This document shows, one piece after another, positions 34,846 through 46,099 of a DNA stretch of 64,000 bases. Every line of letters begins with the position of its first letter. Position 1 is the stretch's first letter. The stretch comes from Impatiens glandulifera. Its lineage: Eukaryota; Streptophyta; Magnoliopsida; Ericales; Balsaminaceae. The position numbers and the translations under genes were made by a program. The notes beneath the pieces are model-generated. The model was not told the DNA's origin and did no database searches. It saw nothing but the letters and a program-made list of their open reading frames with translations. The stretch covers positions 11,796,376-11,860,375 of the forward strand of contig NC_061863.1 in NCBI RefSeq assembly GCF_907164915.1, given 5' to 3'.

Positions 34846-37800
34846 TTACATCCTAGAGCGACGAATAAACTTCATTGGCCTTTTCAGCGACGATACAAAC
34901 GAACCCATTTTTAAAGATGGCGACGATCTTATATCCCAATCCTCCACATTCTCGGGAACACATACATCAAATAGGATCTGACCGAGTACTCCATGTGCAT
35001 TTATTTGTGGCTGGCTACAAACGGGAACAACACCTTCATTTCTTGCTTCGGGGAGGGATCCAACAACTTTGTTGTCGTGATAGGTCATAGAAGAAGTAGG
35101 CGTTAAGAAGTGGTCATCTAGCTCAAGGGCAACCCTACGAAAGCTTTGGTTTGCGTTTATTATGGCTTTTCTTAGACTTCCGAATGGTCCTGATACTTCA
35201 TTGTGTAGAGCATCAAAGCCCATACCCTCTAGTTGTCTGATTCTTTGAGAGTAAACTATCGTAGCCTTTCCAAAAAGCTCGGTCATTACAGCCGCATAGT
35301 CATTTGGATAATGACGGAAATGACCTTCGTGGAAAGAAAAAATATTTTAGATGCTGAACAAACATTGAAGATTGAAAACTCCTTGGTTTCTTTCATATAG
35401 TTAGATTGTCTCATGTCATAAAAATGAAACCTTTTTACTTCTGAAAGCTAGCACAACCGACTTCAATCACCGCATTCTTAGCGTTCTAAGAAGGACCCCC
35501 ACAACAAGACTCTTAGCATAAAGATGAAAGAATTTATTAGTTTTGAAATCCGCTCTTAAACTAATTTTCTATATAAGCAAAATCCTCCCATTTCTCATTT
35601 TATCAGGGTTTTTTAGTTCAAACTCTAATCCATATAAGACCATTTTTGTTAATTGAACCCTTTATTTTTTACTGCGCCAACACCTATTTAACTGAAAAAG
35701 TAAAAGAAAACAAATTTTCATAAATAGGTGCTAATGCGAGCAAAAATAAAATTGTCTTGAGTTAGCAAAAAAATGGGTACATGTGGTTGAGAGTTTAAAC
35801 ATAAAAGATTCCGTTAAAATGTATCATCTAAAGATGGTTTCATTTCAAAATGGTTTCATAATTGAAAAGATTTGTATAGAACAATCAATAGTTTAGAGCG
35901 GATTTCAAAATTACAAATACTTTTAAGGGCTTATTTATGGGTTTATTTGAGTGTTTAACAATAGCCTTGTGTAGGTTATTTGAGATATTTCTAAATAACC
36001 CACTATGTGATCAACAATCTACTAATCACATCATTCATTAACCAAAATACCTCACAGTTTAAAAAAATAAAATAAAAATAAAAATACTTATAACTTGTTT
36101 GATTTTGGGTTATTTGACAAAACTCTGGGTTATGAATTCAAATTGAAAAAGTGAAATTATTTGGGTTAAATTATTAAATAACTTTTTGTACTTAGAATTT
36201 ATAAAAAAAAAATAAAGTACGAGTATTTTGGTATTTTGATTATAGAATTAATTGATTTGATTGATAAAAATATCTTAATGTGATGGAGAATTAGTTGGAA
36301 ATAATCCAAGATCAAACAAGCACTAATGTCTTTTTACCCAAATAATTTCAAGAAACCTGATTTTCTATAATCTACATCAAACAAGATTATTTGAAAATAA
36401 CCACTTAGTCATTCAAATAACCCCAAATAAAAAAAAGGCCCTAATAGAAAGCATCTACAAATAAACCATAGTAATAAAAAATGAAGTTTAGGAGTACATA
36501 CCTAAGTGAGAAGAGTTGGTCCATTTCACCAATTTGACATCCCCACCAAGTTCTTGTAGTCGTCCAGCAAAATTAACAACAATTTGACAAGGAGCAAGTT
36601 CATCATTCTCCGAGCATAAAATTAGATAGGGAGCCTTCAAGCTCTACAGGTAAAAGGAAGAATGGTGAATTAATCAAACATCTTATACTTCAACCAGCAA
36701 TTCAAGGAAAGAATCAATCTTTTGGTAGTCTTATTTCAATTGATTTGTGTGAATTGTTCCTTTGTAATCTGAAATTTTGTTGAGTCTTTTGTCAATCTAT
36801 AAATAAAACTGCCACTTTCATTGCGAAAAAGAAAAAAGAACCAATCTTTACTCTGATTAAGACTTACCACGGAGGAGTATAGAGTTTGCCAATACTCAGA
36901 ACGCTGTGATTCTATCCTGCTGAGGAAAAGTGTATCCAAACGGGAAGCCATGCCAATTATTATTCGTGATAGGACAGATGGGTTTTGAATAAACCGGGTC
37001 CCCAAATCACTAGTGAAGTCGACAGGACTTGAATCATAAACATGACCACAAATACAGTCTCTGACTAATCGATACTCATCCTGAGAAGAAGAAAAAAACT
37101 CTGACTCTTGGTATCAAAAGGAATCAAATTTCTTACTTAAAAATCATCATACTTTTTCATTTGATATAGAGATTCATTTGGTATATTTTATCATCATATT
37201 ATTTTGAGGATCATGATCAGATTACTTTACAAATCATTGTGATTTTTGGAAAACATAATAAATGTAGATTTGTCCGTATCATGATCATGGAAAAAAAAGT
37301 TGATAACTAAATAGCCAATAACTTACCAAGTTCAGCAATTCTCCACATCTCCCCTCAATTATCTGCAAGAAAATGAGATATGTTTAAGCTAATCTAGCTT
37401 ACTCAAGATTCAAGCATACCTACAACCATGAAAAGATGAACAAGCAACAGAAATTGTGCCTAAAGTAAGTTGAGAAGACAGAATATGACCTGAAGAAATC
37501 TGTACATGCATGCTTTGGAACCACCAGAAAAAGATGCAAGCACAACTGGGCATGGCTTCACTTTAAGCTCCTTCAAAAACAAATGGAGAATAAGGCTAGT
37601 GTAAAGAAAGCACTAAAAATTCATCAAAATAGAACTATGACCTCTTGATCTAATAACCTCCCAATAAGAAGATAGGGGAAACAAAAACTACCCTATTTGG
37701 AAACAATATATGTTTCTAGAACAGTATCTAAATCCGGATCAAAATTAGAAACCGCCAGTAAATTTCTGAATTTGTGGTTAGACTAAGTTTTGTTTTCAAA

Positions 37801-40347
37801 TGTGAACTCATTTTGATCAATATCTAGACGAGATGTTTGCCATAAAAAAAATTCTATTATTCTTCTTCAACCAAAAATTCTTAAGGAAAAATGAAGCAGA
37901 TGAATAATGCAACAGTCCAGTTATCAAGATATCTATATATTTTTGTTTTCAATCACATTAAATCCATGGGCTATTGGTGCATCCACTTAAGTAACTTGTT
38001 TTACATACTCCAAAGGAATGCATTTAAAGTGCCCACAAAGAAAACAGATCAAAATTGTCATGATCAGCTGGTCTTCATGAATAAACACAAGAAGTCATTG
38101 CAAACATGTCAACTTACCCCAATAAGCTCATTAAGTAATTCAAGTGCCAATGATGTAGCCTTTTCAAGGGAAAATCTGCAGGTATCATAAATTTAAAGGA
38201 AATCAAGAAGAGTCCAAATGAAGTACAAATAAATATCTTGAATAATGTATGCAAAAAAAATATTTGGGGTTACAAGTAGGTAGAAAGATATGGAAGTATG
38301 AAGTAAATAGGAACCGAAGAGAAAAAAAGGTATAGCCGAGATATAGAAATGACAAAGTATGAAATAATCTCAAATATATTCAGTATTCAATCAAGGAGAA
38401 CTATTAAATTAAAAAATACGAGCAAATAATTAAATCCTAATCCAAACCAGGATCATAAAATTTCAGAAAAGTGTTACGAGGGATTGTTACCTAACCCTAA
38501 AAATAAGCTGACGAGTAGACGTAACCCATGCAGCAGTTCTATTTTTAATTATGCACAATAAATAGTTATAAATAAGGCAGTTAGCCAAAATATGGAATAG
38601 TTAATTGATTGAGAATAAATAATTATTAATAAGGCCGTAGCCAAAATTATGGGATTAGCCGGAAATTGATTATGGCAGCTGATGGGTATATAAAGAAGAC
38701 ATCCTCATCTGTAAGGAGGCTAGATATTTTTTTCAGAAACCTTCTAAGGTCAACTTCTCTCTCTATCTCCTATCTTCTTCTTCCTTAATCGTTAATCTCT
38801 TACCCACTCACCTAATACTCTCAATTGCAGATTGCAATTGTGAACCTCATTCCCACCCTCCATTCTATTCTACTCTCCACTTTAAATAAGGTATCTCTCA
38901 CTTTGTAACTATGTTATCAGTTTAAATCTACTTCAAGCTATATCAGAAAGTTGATCAGATAGTCCCTTGAACTTATTGCTACATATTAAACAAGCTCCCA
39001 AACCTTGGAAATGATCATCTAAACATTCCATTTATAAATATGGAATCAAACAAGCCTTTCATCAATTCAATAGATTCCTTTAAAGTTGTCAACCAATCGT
39101 CTATATATGCATGTGCCCTTTGCATATGTGCTTTACAGGGATTCATAACAGCCAGTGATAGAAGGTTTATTTGATCAAATAAATACATATTGAAGGTTCA
39201 GATCATCTTTTCAAAATTTTAGAGGCTTAATTAGTTAATCTTGGTCTACAAGTTTAGGGAGTTCAATACATATCCATATTGCATCATCTATTGATCGATG
39301 CAAGAAATTCAGTGTTGGAAAAGAAAAGCATTGTTATATGATGATCCTAGACCAATTTGTTGAACAAAATATAAGTTTGGAGAATCTTGCGAGGAAAATG
39401 ACTAATGTGTACATTCAAATAGGATCTATAATGCCATTAATCTTTGCTTATCAATATATCATTGCTAATTGAAGCTATGCCAAAGGCCAATGGCCATTTA
39501 ATAATGGGTTTTACGAAAAACTCAACTATCACATCATATTTTTTTTCCAATAACTCAACATCAACCAAAATACTAAAACACCCTTACTTTATTTTTATAG
39601 AATTCAATTTTTAAACGTAATAGGACGTTACAGTAATTCAACCAATCAAAAACTCAACTAACCTACTTATTCATCAAACAATATTATTTTCAAAAACCCC
39701 AAATAACCCAACATCAAACAAGCTCTAAGGGTTCAAGATGTCCAAAAGAAAAAGATTTTTGTTTCAACACTTTTCCAAGAAGGCCAAATTTGCATTTCAA
39801 AGAAGAACAGCAGTTTGTTTCAATAGAATGCAAGGCAATTCAGGTCTCAATCACTACAAGTTAGAACATCAAAGCAAGTTTATAAGCAAAAAAAAAAAAA
39901 GAATTGGTATGTTTTGATAATTAGAAGCAAGCTTTAAGCCCATCCTAGGTTGAACCATCATCACTAGTGACAATAGCCCTAATTCTAAAATAGCTAGAAA
40001 AGACTAAATGAATAGATTAAATACACTCCAGTAGCATATTTCAATAAAACCCTATCTGAATATTGCACTACTTAAAGAAAAAGAACATAAAGGCGCCATG
40101 ATGATAATACACAAGCTCAATAAAGGGTTGTGAGGAATTGAACTCACAGATTAAGAAAATCGGAATGGCAGACGAGAGAATTCCAACCGATGGAGGAGTA
40201 GAGGTCGACATAGTTCTTAAGATTGCTCTCCTGGCTGGAGACAAATGAGAACGCGACCACAATCCCTTCAACTTTCCTCTCTCCTCCTCCTCCTCCTCCT
40301 CCTCCCTTTCTTCCCCAGTAATACCTTCCCCCAAATCCCCACACCAT
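34846..40347 (-). CDS. DUF829 / TMEM53-like alpha/beta-hydrolase protein
   Basis: A 402-residue protein of the DUF829 (TMEM53-like) family, an alpha/beta-hydrolase fold of unknown substrate. Exons are 40347-40148, 38175-38118, 37570-37490, 37362-37327, 37080-36868, 36643-36502 and 35324-34846; every junction is in frame, including a 36-nt exon. The start MVWGFGGRYYWGRK is the usual plant N-terminus. The core begins EGIVVAFSFVSSQESNLKNYV, and LASFSGGSKACMY gives a nucleophile-elbow-like Ser near residue 101. LILCSENDELAP and KWTNSSHLGHFRHYP supply the likely Asp and His region. The C-terminus is basic (SSLKRPMKFIRRSRM). Residues 15-22 are eight glycines encoded by a GGA repeat. An upstream in-frame TTG extends the frame but is not a credible start. 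Introns 1 and 6 carry insertions. Confidence 0.93.
35927..36441. mobile_element. Tourist-like MITE in DUF829 intron 6, with nested MITE
   Basis: A 515-bp span with termini GGGCTTATTTATGGG and inverted GGGCCTTTTTTTATTTGGGG, and TAA on both sides (35,924-35,926 and 36,442-36,444). Its centre is interrupted by the element at 36,094-36,323. Confidence 0.65.
36094..36323. mobile_element. Nested Tourist-like MITE
   Basis: The ends are CTTGTTTGATTTTGGGTTAT and inverted GTGCTTGTTTGATCTTGGAT, flanked by TAA at 36,091-36,093 and 36,324-36,326. It is the same family as 28,253-28,505. Confidence 0.65.
38473..38950 (+). mobile_element. Solo-LTR-like insertion in DUF829 intron 1
   Basis: Starts TGTTACGAGGGATTG and carries a TATA-like GGTATATAAAGAAG near 38,687, followed by a CT-rich leader, as in U3-R of plant LTR retrotransposons. 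The likely end is ...TATCA near 38,945. Near-duplicates AAAAG and GAAAG flank it, a weak 5-bp target duplication. No second LTR or internal region was seen, so it would be a solo LTR antisense to the gene. Confidence 0.4.
39505..39726. mobile_element. MITE copy in DUF829 intron 1
   Basis: The right end ACCCAACATCAAACAAGC and the internal AACATCAACCAAAATAC block match the elements at 2,860 and 28,253. The left end is less clear, so the copy may be truncated. Confidence 0.45.
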
Positions 40348-41951
40348 TCGTGACCGAAATCGAGAGAAACCCAATTCTTCTTAGGCGATAAAGAACAGAT
40401 TAACGCAGCGAAAATCCAGGAAAAAGGGTTTGGGAATGCAGGATGCGTGAATTCATGAATGAATTATTCAGCTTTTTTAACTAAAAGTCTCCGATTTCCT
40501 TGTATTTTATGGATGAAGATTGAAGATGATGATGATGATGATAATGATGATTCGGATTTTACCGTAGTTGGAAACCTGACCCTCTCTCTCTCTCTAGATT
40601 TATGTTTTGTTTTTGTTTTTGTTTTTTTCAATAATTGACTGGTGATTAATTGTCTACAGCCGACTCCAGCAACAGCTTGCCACACGCATCACCAAGTGGC
40701 ATCCTCTAATTGGTTAGGGGAATAACATGTCTGACTTTTTTTATTTATCTTCTTTTTTAGTAGATCCAATATTTATTAACATTAATTATTTTTTTTAATA
40801 TTTTGTTATATATGATATTGAAAAACACTTTTTAATTCTACAACTTTATTTAAAAGTATTTGTTTTTAAGTCAATTATCATATTTGAATATTAATATTTA
40901 GAAGATAATATTTTAAAATATATGTTTAATAACATTAATATTCATATTGAATTTGAAGTGTTCCAAACATGTTGCTAGTTAGAATCGATTAATTAAAAAT
41001 TACATAATAATAATAATAATAATAAGACTAGTTGTAGTAAAAAAAATTCTTAGATTAAAAGAGAAACAATCTTTTCGTTCATTCTATTTCGGTAGAGATG
41101 ACGTAACAAAATGATTCAACTTTGTAAAATAAATTAACTTTGAGTTAAATATTAATAAAAAAAAATTAATTTTTGTAATTTTGCAACAACAAATGTGTAA
41201 TGTTTCCAATATTAAGTAGTGTCTTTAACTTATTTTTTATTCACGTTTCATTAAAATATGGGCTATTTGATTTTTTTTATATAAATTAATAAAATATTAT
41301 TTTGTATTTAATATTTAATAAAATATTATTTTGTATTTAATATTTAATAAAAGTAATGTAAAATTATTTTAGTTAATCAATTAAACAATTTGATAGTTAT
41401 ACATTATAGTTGTTTTGGGGAAAAAAATGAAGAGATTATTAGTGGATCCTCTTGGTTTTTATTTTAAATAGTTATAATGTGAGAATTACTCCTTTTACAA
41501 ATTTGACCATAAAATCATAAATTCGAAACAATAAATTATGCACTTTTAAATTGCAATTTACTGTTTATGATATTTTTAGGAGTCCTTTTCAAATAACTTA
41601 CTATGTATCAATTCCAAAAGGGCTGTTATTTTTATAGATGGGGGAGTCTAATAACTAAATCAACAATTGTTAGGATTGCTAAGGGATAGTAAATTTTTTT
41701 ACTTAATTTTTTTTTTATCAATTTTCAAAAATATTATGATTATGATGATGTTTGTGTCAAAATACAAGTTTTAAAAAACAAATTTCATATAGAGTTTTGA
41801 TAAAGTTAAATCAAATAATCGAACAAACGCAATTCTCGATAATAAGAACTTAATTGCCACTTTTGACCTTGTCCATAAGCTCCAACATATTGTAACAAGG
41901 AGATGAAAATTTCACAATACAATCCAGCTTATAATTAACCTAATAATATTT
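40348..41951. other. DUF829 leader/promoter and intergenic DNA
   Basis: Just upstream of the DUF829 start lie a GAT-repeat (about 40,524-40,552) and a CT-repeat (about 40,582-40,598) that probably belong to its 5' leader or core promoter. The remainder to the ORC2 stop codon is AT-rich, with no gene or recognisable element. Confidence 0.45.
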
Positions 41952-43838
41952 TCATTGACAAATTTCAGTCACAACCCTTTCAAGGGCATCAGTTGCAAGA
42001 GGGACATAAAGACAATCTTGTCCTTCAGGGTTTTTCTTCGTCTTTACAAGCTCGTGATCCTTGAACTCTGTCAAATGTGAATTCAATGTTATCTGGCTGC
42101 TCACCAGAAACCGCTCTCGACATACATTGTAGAGGTTATTTACCGGCATTCCTAACAGACAAAGGTTAGGAAAGATAAGTTCATAAGTAATCATGTATTG
42201 AATTTAATATAATTGTATATTACGTCAAAGACTGATATGTAGGATAAAAAAAGTAAAACACGCCTAAAGTTAGGATTAAGATCCCAAACTATACTCACCC
42301 GGTATAGCTCAAGTGTTAAGAGTCTTGTTCGCCCAAAATTTGAAAAAAGTACCACATGAATACTCTATCATAGTGGGTATTATCTAAAGGAATTAAAAAC
42401 TAGTCTCAAGACTATATTTTTAGCTTATTCTCTTTGGGTAATTCTCATAATGTAAAAGGAGGCTAAGGAAAGACGAAATCTAAAGGGGTTATTGATATTG
42501 GTATGGAAGAACTAAACCGCGTTTCACTTCAATCAATGATGGGATTCCAATAAAGTATTGGGATTGTCTATAACTCTAACATAGTGGAGAAAACAATATG
42601 TCATGTAAGATTGAAAAAAGAATTGCGATTTGGCCACTTTACCTTCTAGATCGGGATTAGCAAGTTGGTATTCAGCAAGAACCTTGAAAACATTCTGAGC
42701 ATTAGGTGTCAAGCTCTGCAAAACTATGGAGGCTGTCTTGATCCTTTGTGTGGTTCCACCATGTGCGAGTATCAAAGGGTAGAACATTCCTTCAATCTTG
42801 TATGGCAAATATGTTGGGACGTGATGCCAATACCAATTGAATTGTGTATGCACCATCTTCTTATCCCACACTTCAAGAAAAAAAAAATGCAATTCAATCT
42901 TCAACAAGGATTAATCCCTTATCCCTTTTCCATACTCGTAAATTAAGTTACTTACAAAGATGTGTATTCACATGATCGATAGAGGCAACTATACGTATAT
43001 GAGAACAAGAAGCTAATCTTGCAAGATATTGTTGGGTTTCAGAGTCCCTAAGTCCCGGACCATCAATATTATGGATGAGAATACAAACAAGCGATTCATT
43101 TCCATCCTCGTGAGGTCCATCGAGAAAGGAAATGAGATCATCTATGGACCTGGTATTAAATGGTTGTTGAAGTTTAGGCGATTTCCCTAAGGAAGTTTTC
43201 CGCCTTGATTTCAAATCATCTGATAGAACTTCAGCAATAGAAACAACTGCCTAAAAAATTAAACTTAATTACTTTCTGAAGCACAGTAAGATCAACAATG
43301 AATGAAAATTTTACCTGTTTAAGGTTAATTGATTGAAGATAACCGTTTATTACAACTACGGTGTATTCAGTCAATGACGTTGATGCGAAATCCTCGAGTA
43401 AAGTTCTTTTAGATCCAAATCCATACATCAAAAGACCGAATCCACACCTAGTAAATCGGAAAGAGAAATCAGATGGATCGGGAAAAGAAGTAAAGCAATA
43501 TCTATATATACCTAAGCTGAAAGGACCACTGTGAGTAGAGATCCTTGTATCGATTCATCAAAGATGCGATTTCTTTGTCGTGTTTAGTCTCGAGATTTGA
43601 TGCCGCATCTCTTAAAACCTAAATTGGAAGCGGTTTTAGAAGAGAGAGAGACTTGAATTGTAAGAATAAAATCCAGAGGAAGAAGATGGAGAAGTGAAAG
43701 TACCTGTTCGTCAACGAGATTGATGTCGGTAAGTTTATGACCGGATTTCTTACCTGAACTGGCGAGTTCCTTTGCCAGAAAGTAGTTCCTGGAGAAAGCG
43801 AATTCTTCTTCTTCAGAAACATCATAATCAGCCTCCAT
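41952..43838 (-). CDS. ORC2: Origin recognition complex subunit 2
   Basis: ORC2, a core subunit of the six-protein nuclear complex that marks replication origins and loads the MCM helicase with CDC6 and CDT1. It is 365 residues, matching the plant length (about 363). Exons are 43838-43704, 43618-43512, 43447-43315, 43250-42956, 42870-42643 and 42151-41952; all are in frame with GT-AG introns. Family landmarks in order are [121 protein letters not shown] and [18 protein letters not shown] (C-terminal winged helix). The ORC2 AAA-like fold lacks a functional Walker site, as expected. Intron 5 holds a SINE fragment. The assignment is firm. Confidence 0.95.
42295..42400 (+). mobile_element. SINE fragment in ORC2 intron 5
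   Basis: ACCCGGTATAGCTCAAGTGTT with the following AAGAGTCTTG repeats the head of the SINE at 27,975. The B box and tail are not recognisable. Antisense to ORC2. Confidence 0.45.
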
Positions 43839-44072
43839 AGATTTAGGGTTTAACTTCTTCTGTTAAAATCAAAGGAAGAAGATGAAGAAGAAGAATAAGT
43901 ATAAGTGCGATCTTCACATATGCTGGGAATGCCCTAATTTATTTTCCCGCCGATTTTATTATTTGTTTACAGCGGCTACAACCGATCGACTCGGTTTCAA
44001 GTTTTAACCGGTTCTAGACTTCTAGTGACCTTTGAATTAAATATCATTTAATTAACTTTGACTTATATCTTT
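43839..44072. promoter_or_regulatory. ORC2 upstream region
   Basis: The short upstream region has GAAGAAGA-rich leader sequence next to the start. On the minus strand a GGCGGGAAAATAAAT motif (complement near 43,938-43,952) matches the TTTCCCGCC E2F site typical of plant replication genes. Confidence 0.55.
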
Positions 44073-45148
44073 GGAAAAAAGCTCACTTTAGACGTGTCTA
44101 AGTACTTGTACAACTAGCTCACTTAAACGTATATACTAATAAAAGGTTATTTAAACTTACGTACTATCAAAAATTGGCTCATTTAGCCTTTTTAGTAACG
44201 ATGGTTAACTTTTATTTTTAAATTTATATATTTATTAATTAAATATTAATATATTTTCTCTCTCTCTTCCTTTTTCATTAATAAATAAACCCTATATTTT
44301 TATCTTTTTTATTATTTTTATATGAGTATTTATGATTAATTGTTTTAATTTTATTTTATATATAAGCATTCATAATTAATTATTTTAACTTTATATTTCT
44401 TCTTCTTTTTTATATATATTTTTTATATTCACATTAATTATTAATTATTTTAAAATTGTTTGATTCCAATAATTAAATATAACAATGAAAATTCTTTTAA
44501 CAATAAAAATCCTTAAACACAAAAATAAATTAATTAAGAATTAAGAATTGAATAATAATAAAAACTCATTCATCAAATACTAAAAAGAGTAATAATAATC
44601 AAATATTAATATTAGACAAAACAATTCTTTTACTACTAATATAAGTCCGTGAATAAAAATTAAATAACAAATTATTAATTTTATTTTTATTTATATTAAA
44701 CTAAATAAAAAAAAACATTTTTTCATTTTTATTATATTAAATTAAATAAGATAAAACCCTTCAAAAAAAAAATATTACAGTAAAACATAAAATTCATAAA
44801 TAAGTTGTTAAATTTTTTTAAAAAAAATGAGAATTTAAGAAATGTGAGAAATAAAAACTAATAAAAAAAAAGATGAAATGTAAAAGAGAAATTAATATTA
44901 AAATAATAAAAAAAAATTAAGAATAAAATAAATTACCTAGTTTAATTAATGAAAAAGAAGGAGAGAGAAAATTTATTAATATTTAATTAATAAATATATA
45001 AATTTAAAAATAAAAGTTAACTATGGTTATTAAAAGAGGCTAAATGAGCCAATTTTTTATAGTACATAGGTTTAAATGACCTTTTATTAGTACATACGTC
45101 TAAATGAGCTAGTTGTACAAGTACATACGTCTAAGTGAGCTTTTTTCC
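44073..45148. mobile_element. MULE-type MITE with ~190-bp TIRs and 9-bp TSD
   Basis: A 1,076-bp element flanked by an exact 9-bp duplication TATATCTTT (44,064-44,072 and 45,149-45,157). The termini are perfect inverses (GGAAAAAAGCTCAC) and homology continues inward for about 190 bases with few differences, through blocks such as CTTGTACAACTAGCTCA and AAAATTGGCTCATTTAGCC. Long TIRs plus a 9-bp duplication are diagnostic of Mutator-like elements. The interior is AT-rich without coding sequence, so it is non-autonomous and carries no captured gene. Confidence 0.92.
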
Positions 45149-46099
45149 TATATCTTTTAAGTCTCAAATAATTTAAATTTTCTAATTCAAATGAATTTTT
45201 TAACGGATTCGATTAAACATCTAAATTTATGCGGTTCACTTAACTCAAATGATAATATTCATTTGTCGATTCGATCAAAAGTACATAATAATAATTGAAA
45301 TAATATGTGCATTTAAAATTTTATCCAATGGACAAACATCAATAAGTACCTACATTGTTTTATCTTAGGAACAAAATAAAAAACAATAATTGAGTTTTTA
45401 CCCTAAAAAAAAGAGATGAAATTTGTCTATCTTTTATGGTCATATTTTCCTCTACACAAATCATAACACATTTCGGATTTTTGTTTTACAAAATTAGAAA
45501 GAATGAACAATTTAGATGAAATTGACACGATATTTTATCGATAATGATTTTGTAAATTATTTTATCGCAATTTGTTTTACAACGTTTGCGGAACATTATT
45601 TATTGAATGAGTAAGTTCAACGTTTACCTAAAGATCCTCCCACTCGTGGTGCTGAAATTGTACAAGTTTTAATGAATAATGATAATTCATTTTTTCGAGC
45701 TATAAGAATGAATTGTGAATGTGTTAGACGACTTATAAATCGTAGTTTAATACATTACAATTTAGTTGGTGGACGTAAATTTTTAATTGAAGAGAAAGTA
45801 TTGATGACTTTAGTATATTTTGCTCATGGTGGAAGTATGGGAGTGGTGACCATCTTTTTTGGTCATTCGAAGTCTACGACGTCTAAGTAGTATCAAAGGT
45901 GTTAAAGTTATTAATACAACTATACACGGATGAAATGCAACCCATTGATCAAACACAAGTACATGTCAAGTTCACCACAATTAACATTCAAAAATTATTT
46001 AAGAGAAATATTTTGTCATTTTCCACGTTTAATGATATTGGTTCATTTGTTTTATATATTATTAATATAATATTATTTGATGTATTGTCTTTAATAGAA

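Noticed and set aside
34875..35090. Plus-strand 71-codon open frame
   Set aside because: Shadow of the last DUF829 exon on the minus strand.
40144..40374. Start of the DUF829 protein at 40,374
   Set aside because: That frame begins with TTG. The ATG at 40,347 gives MVWGFGGRYYWGRK, the normal N-terminus of the family.
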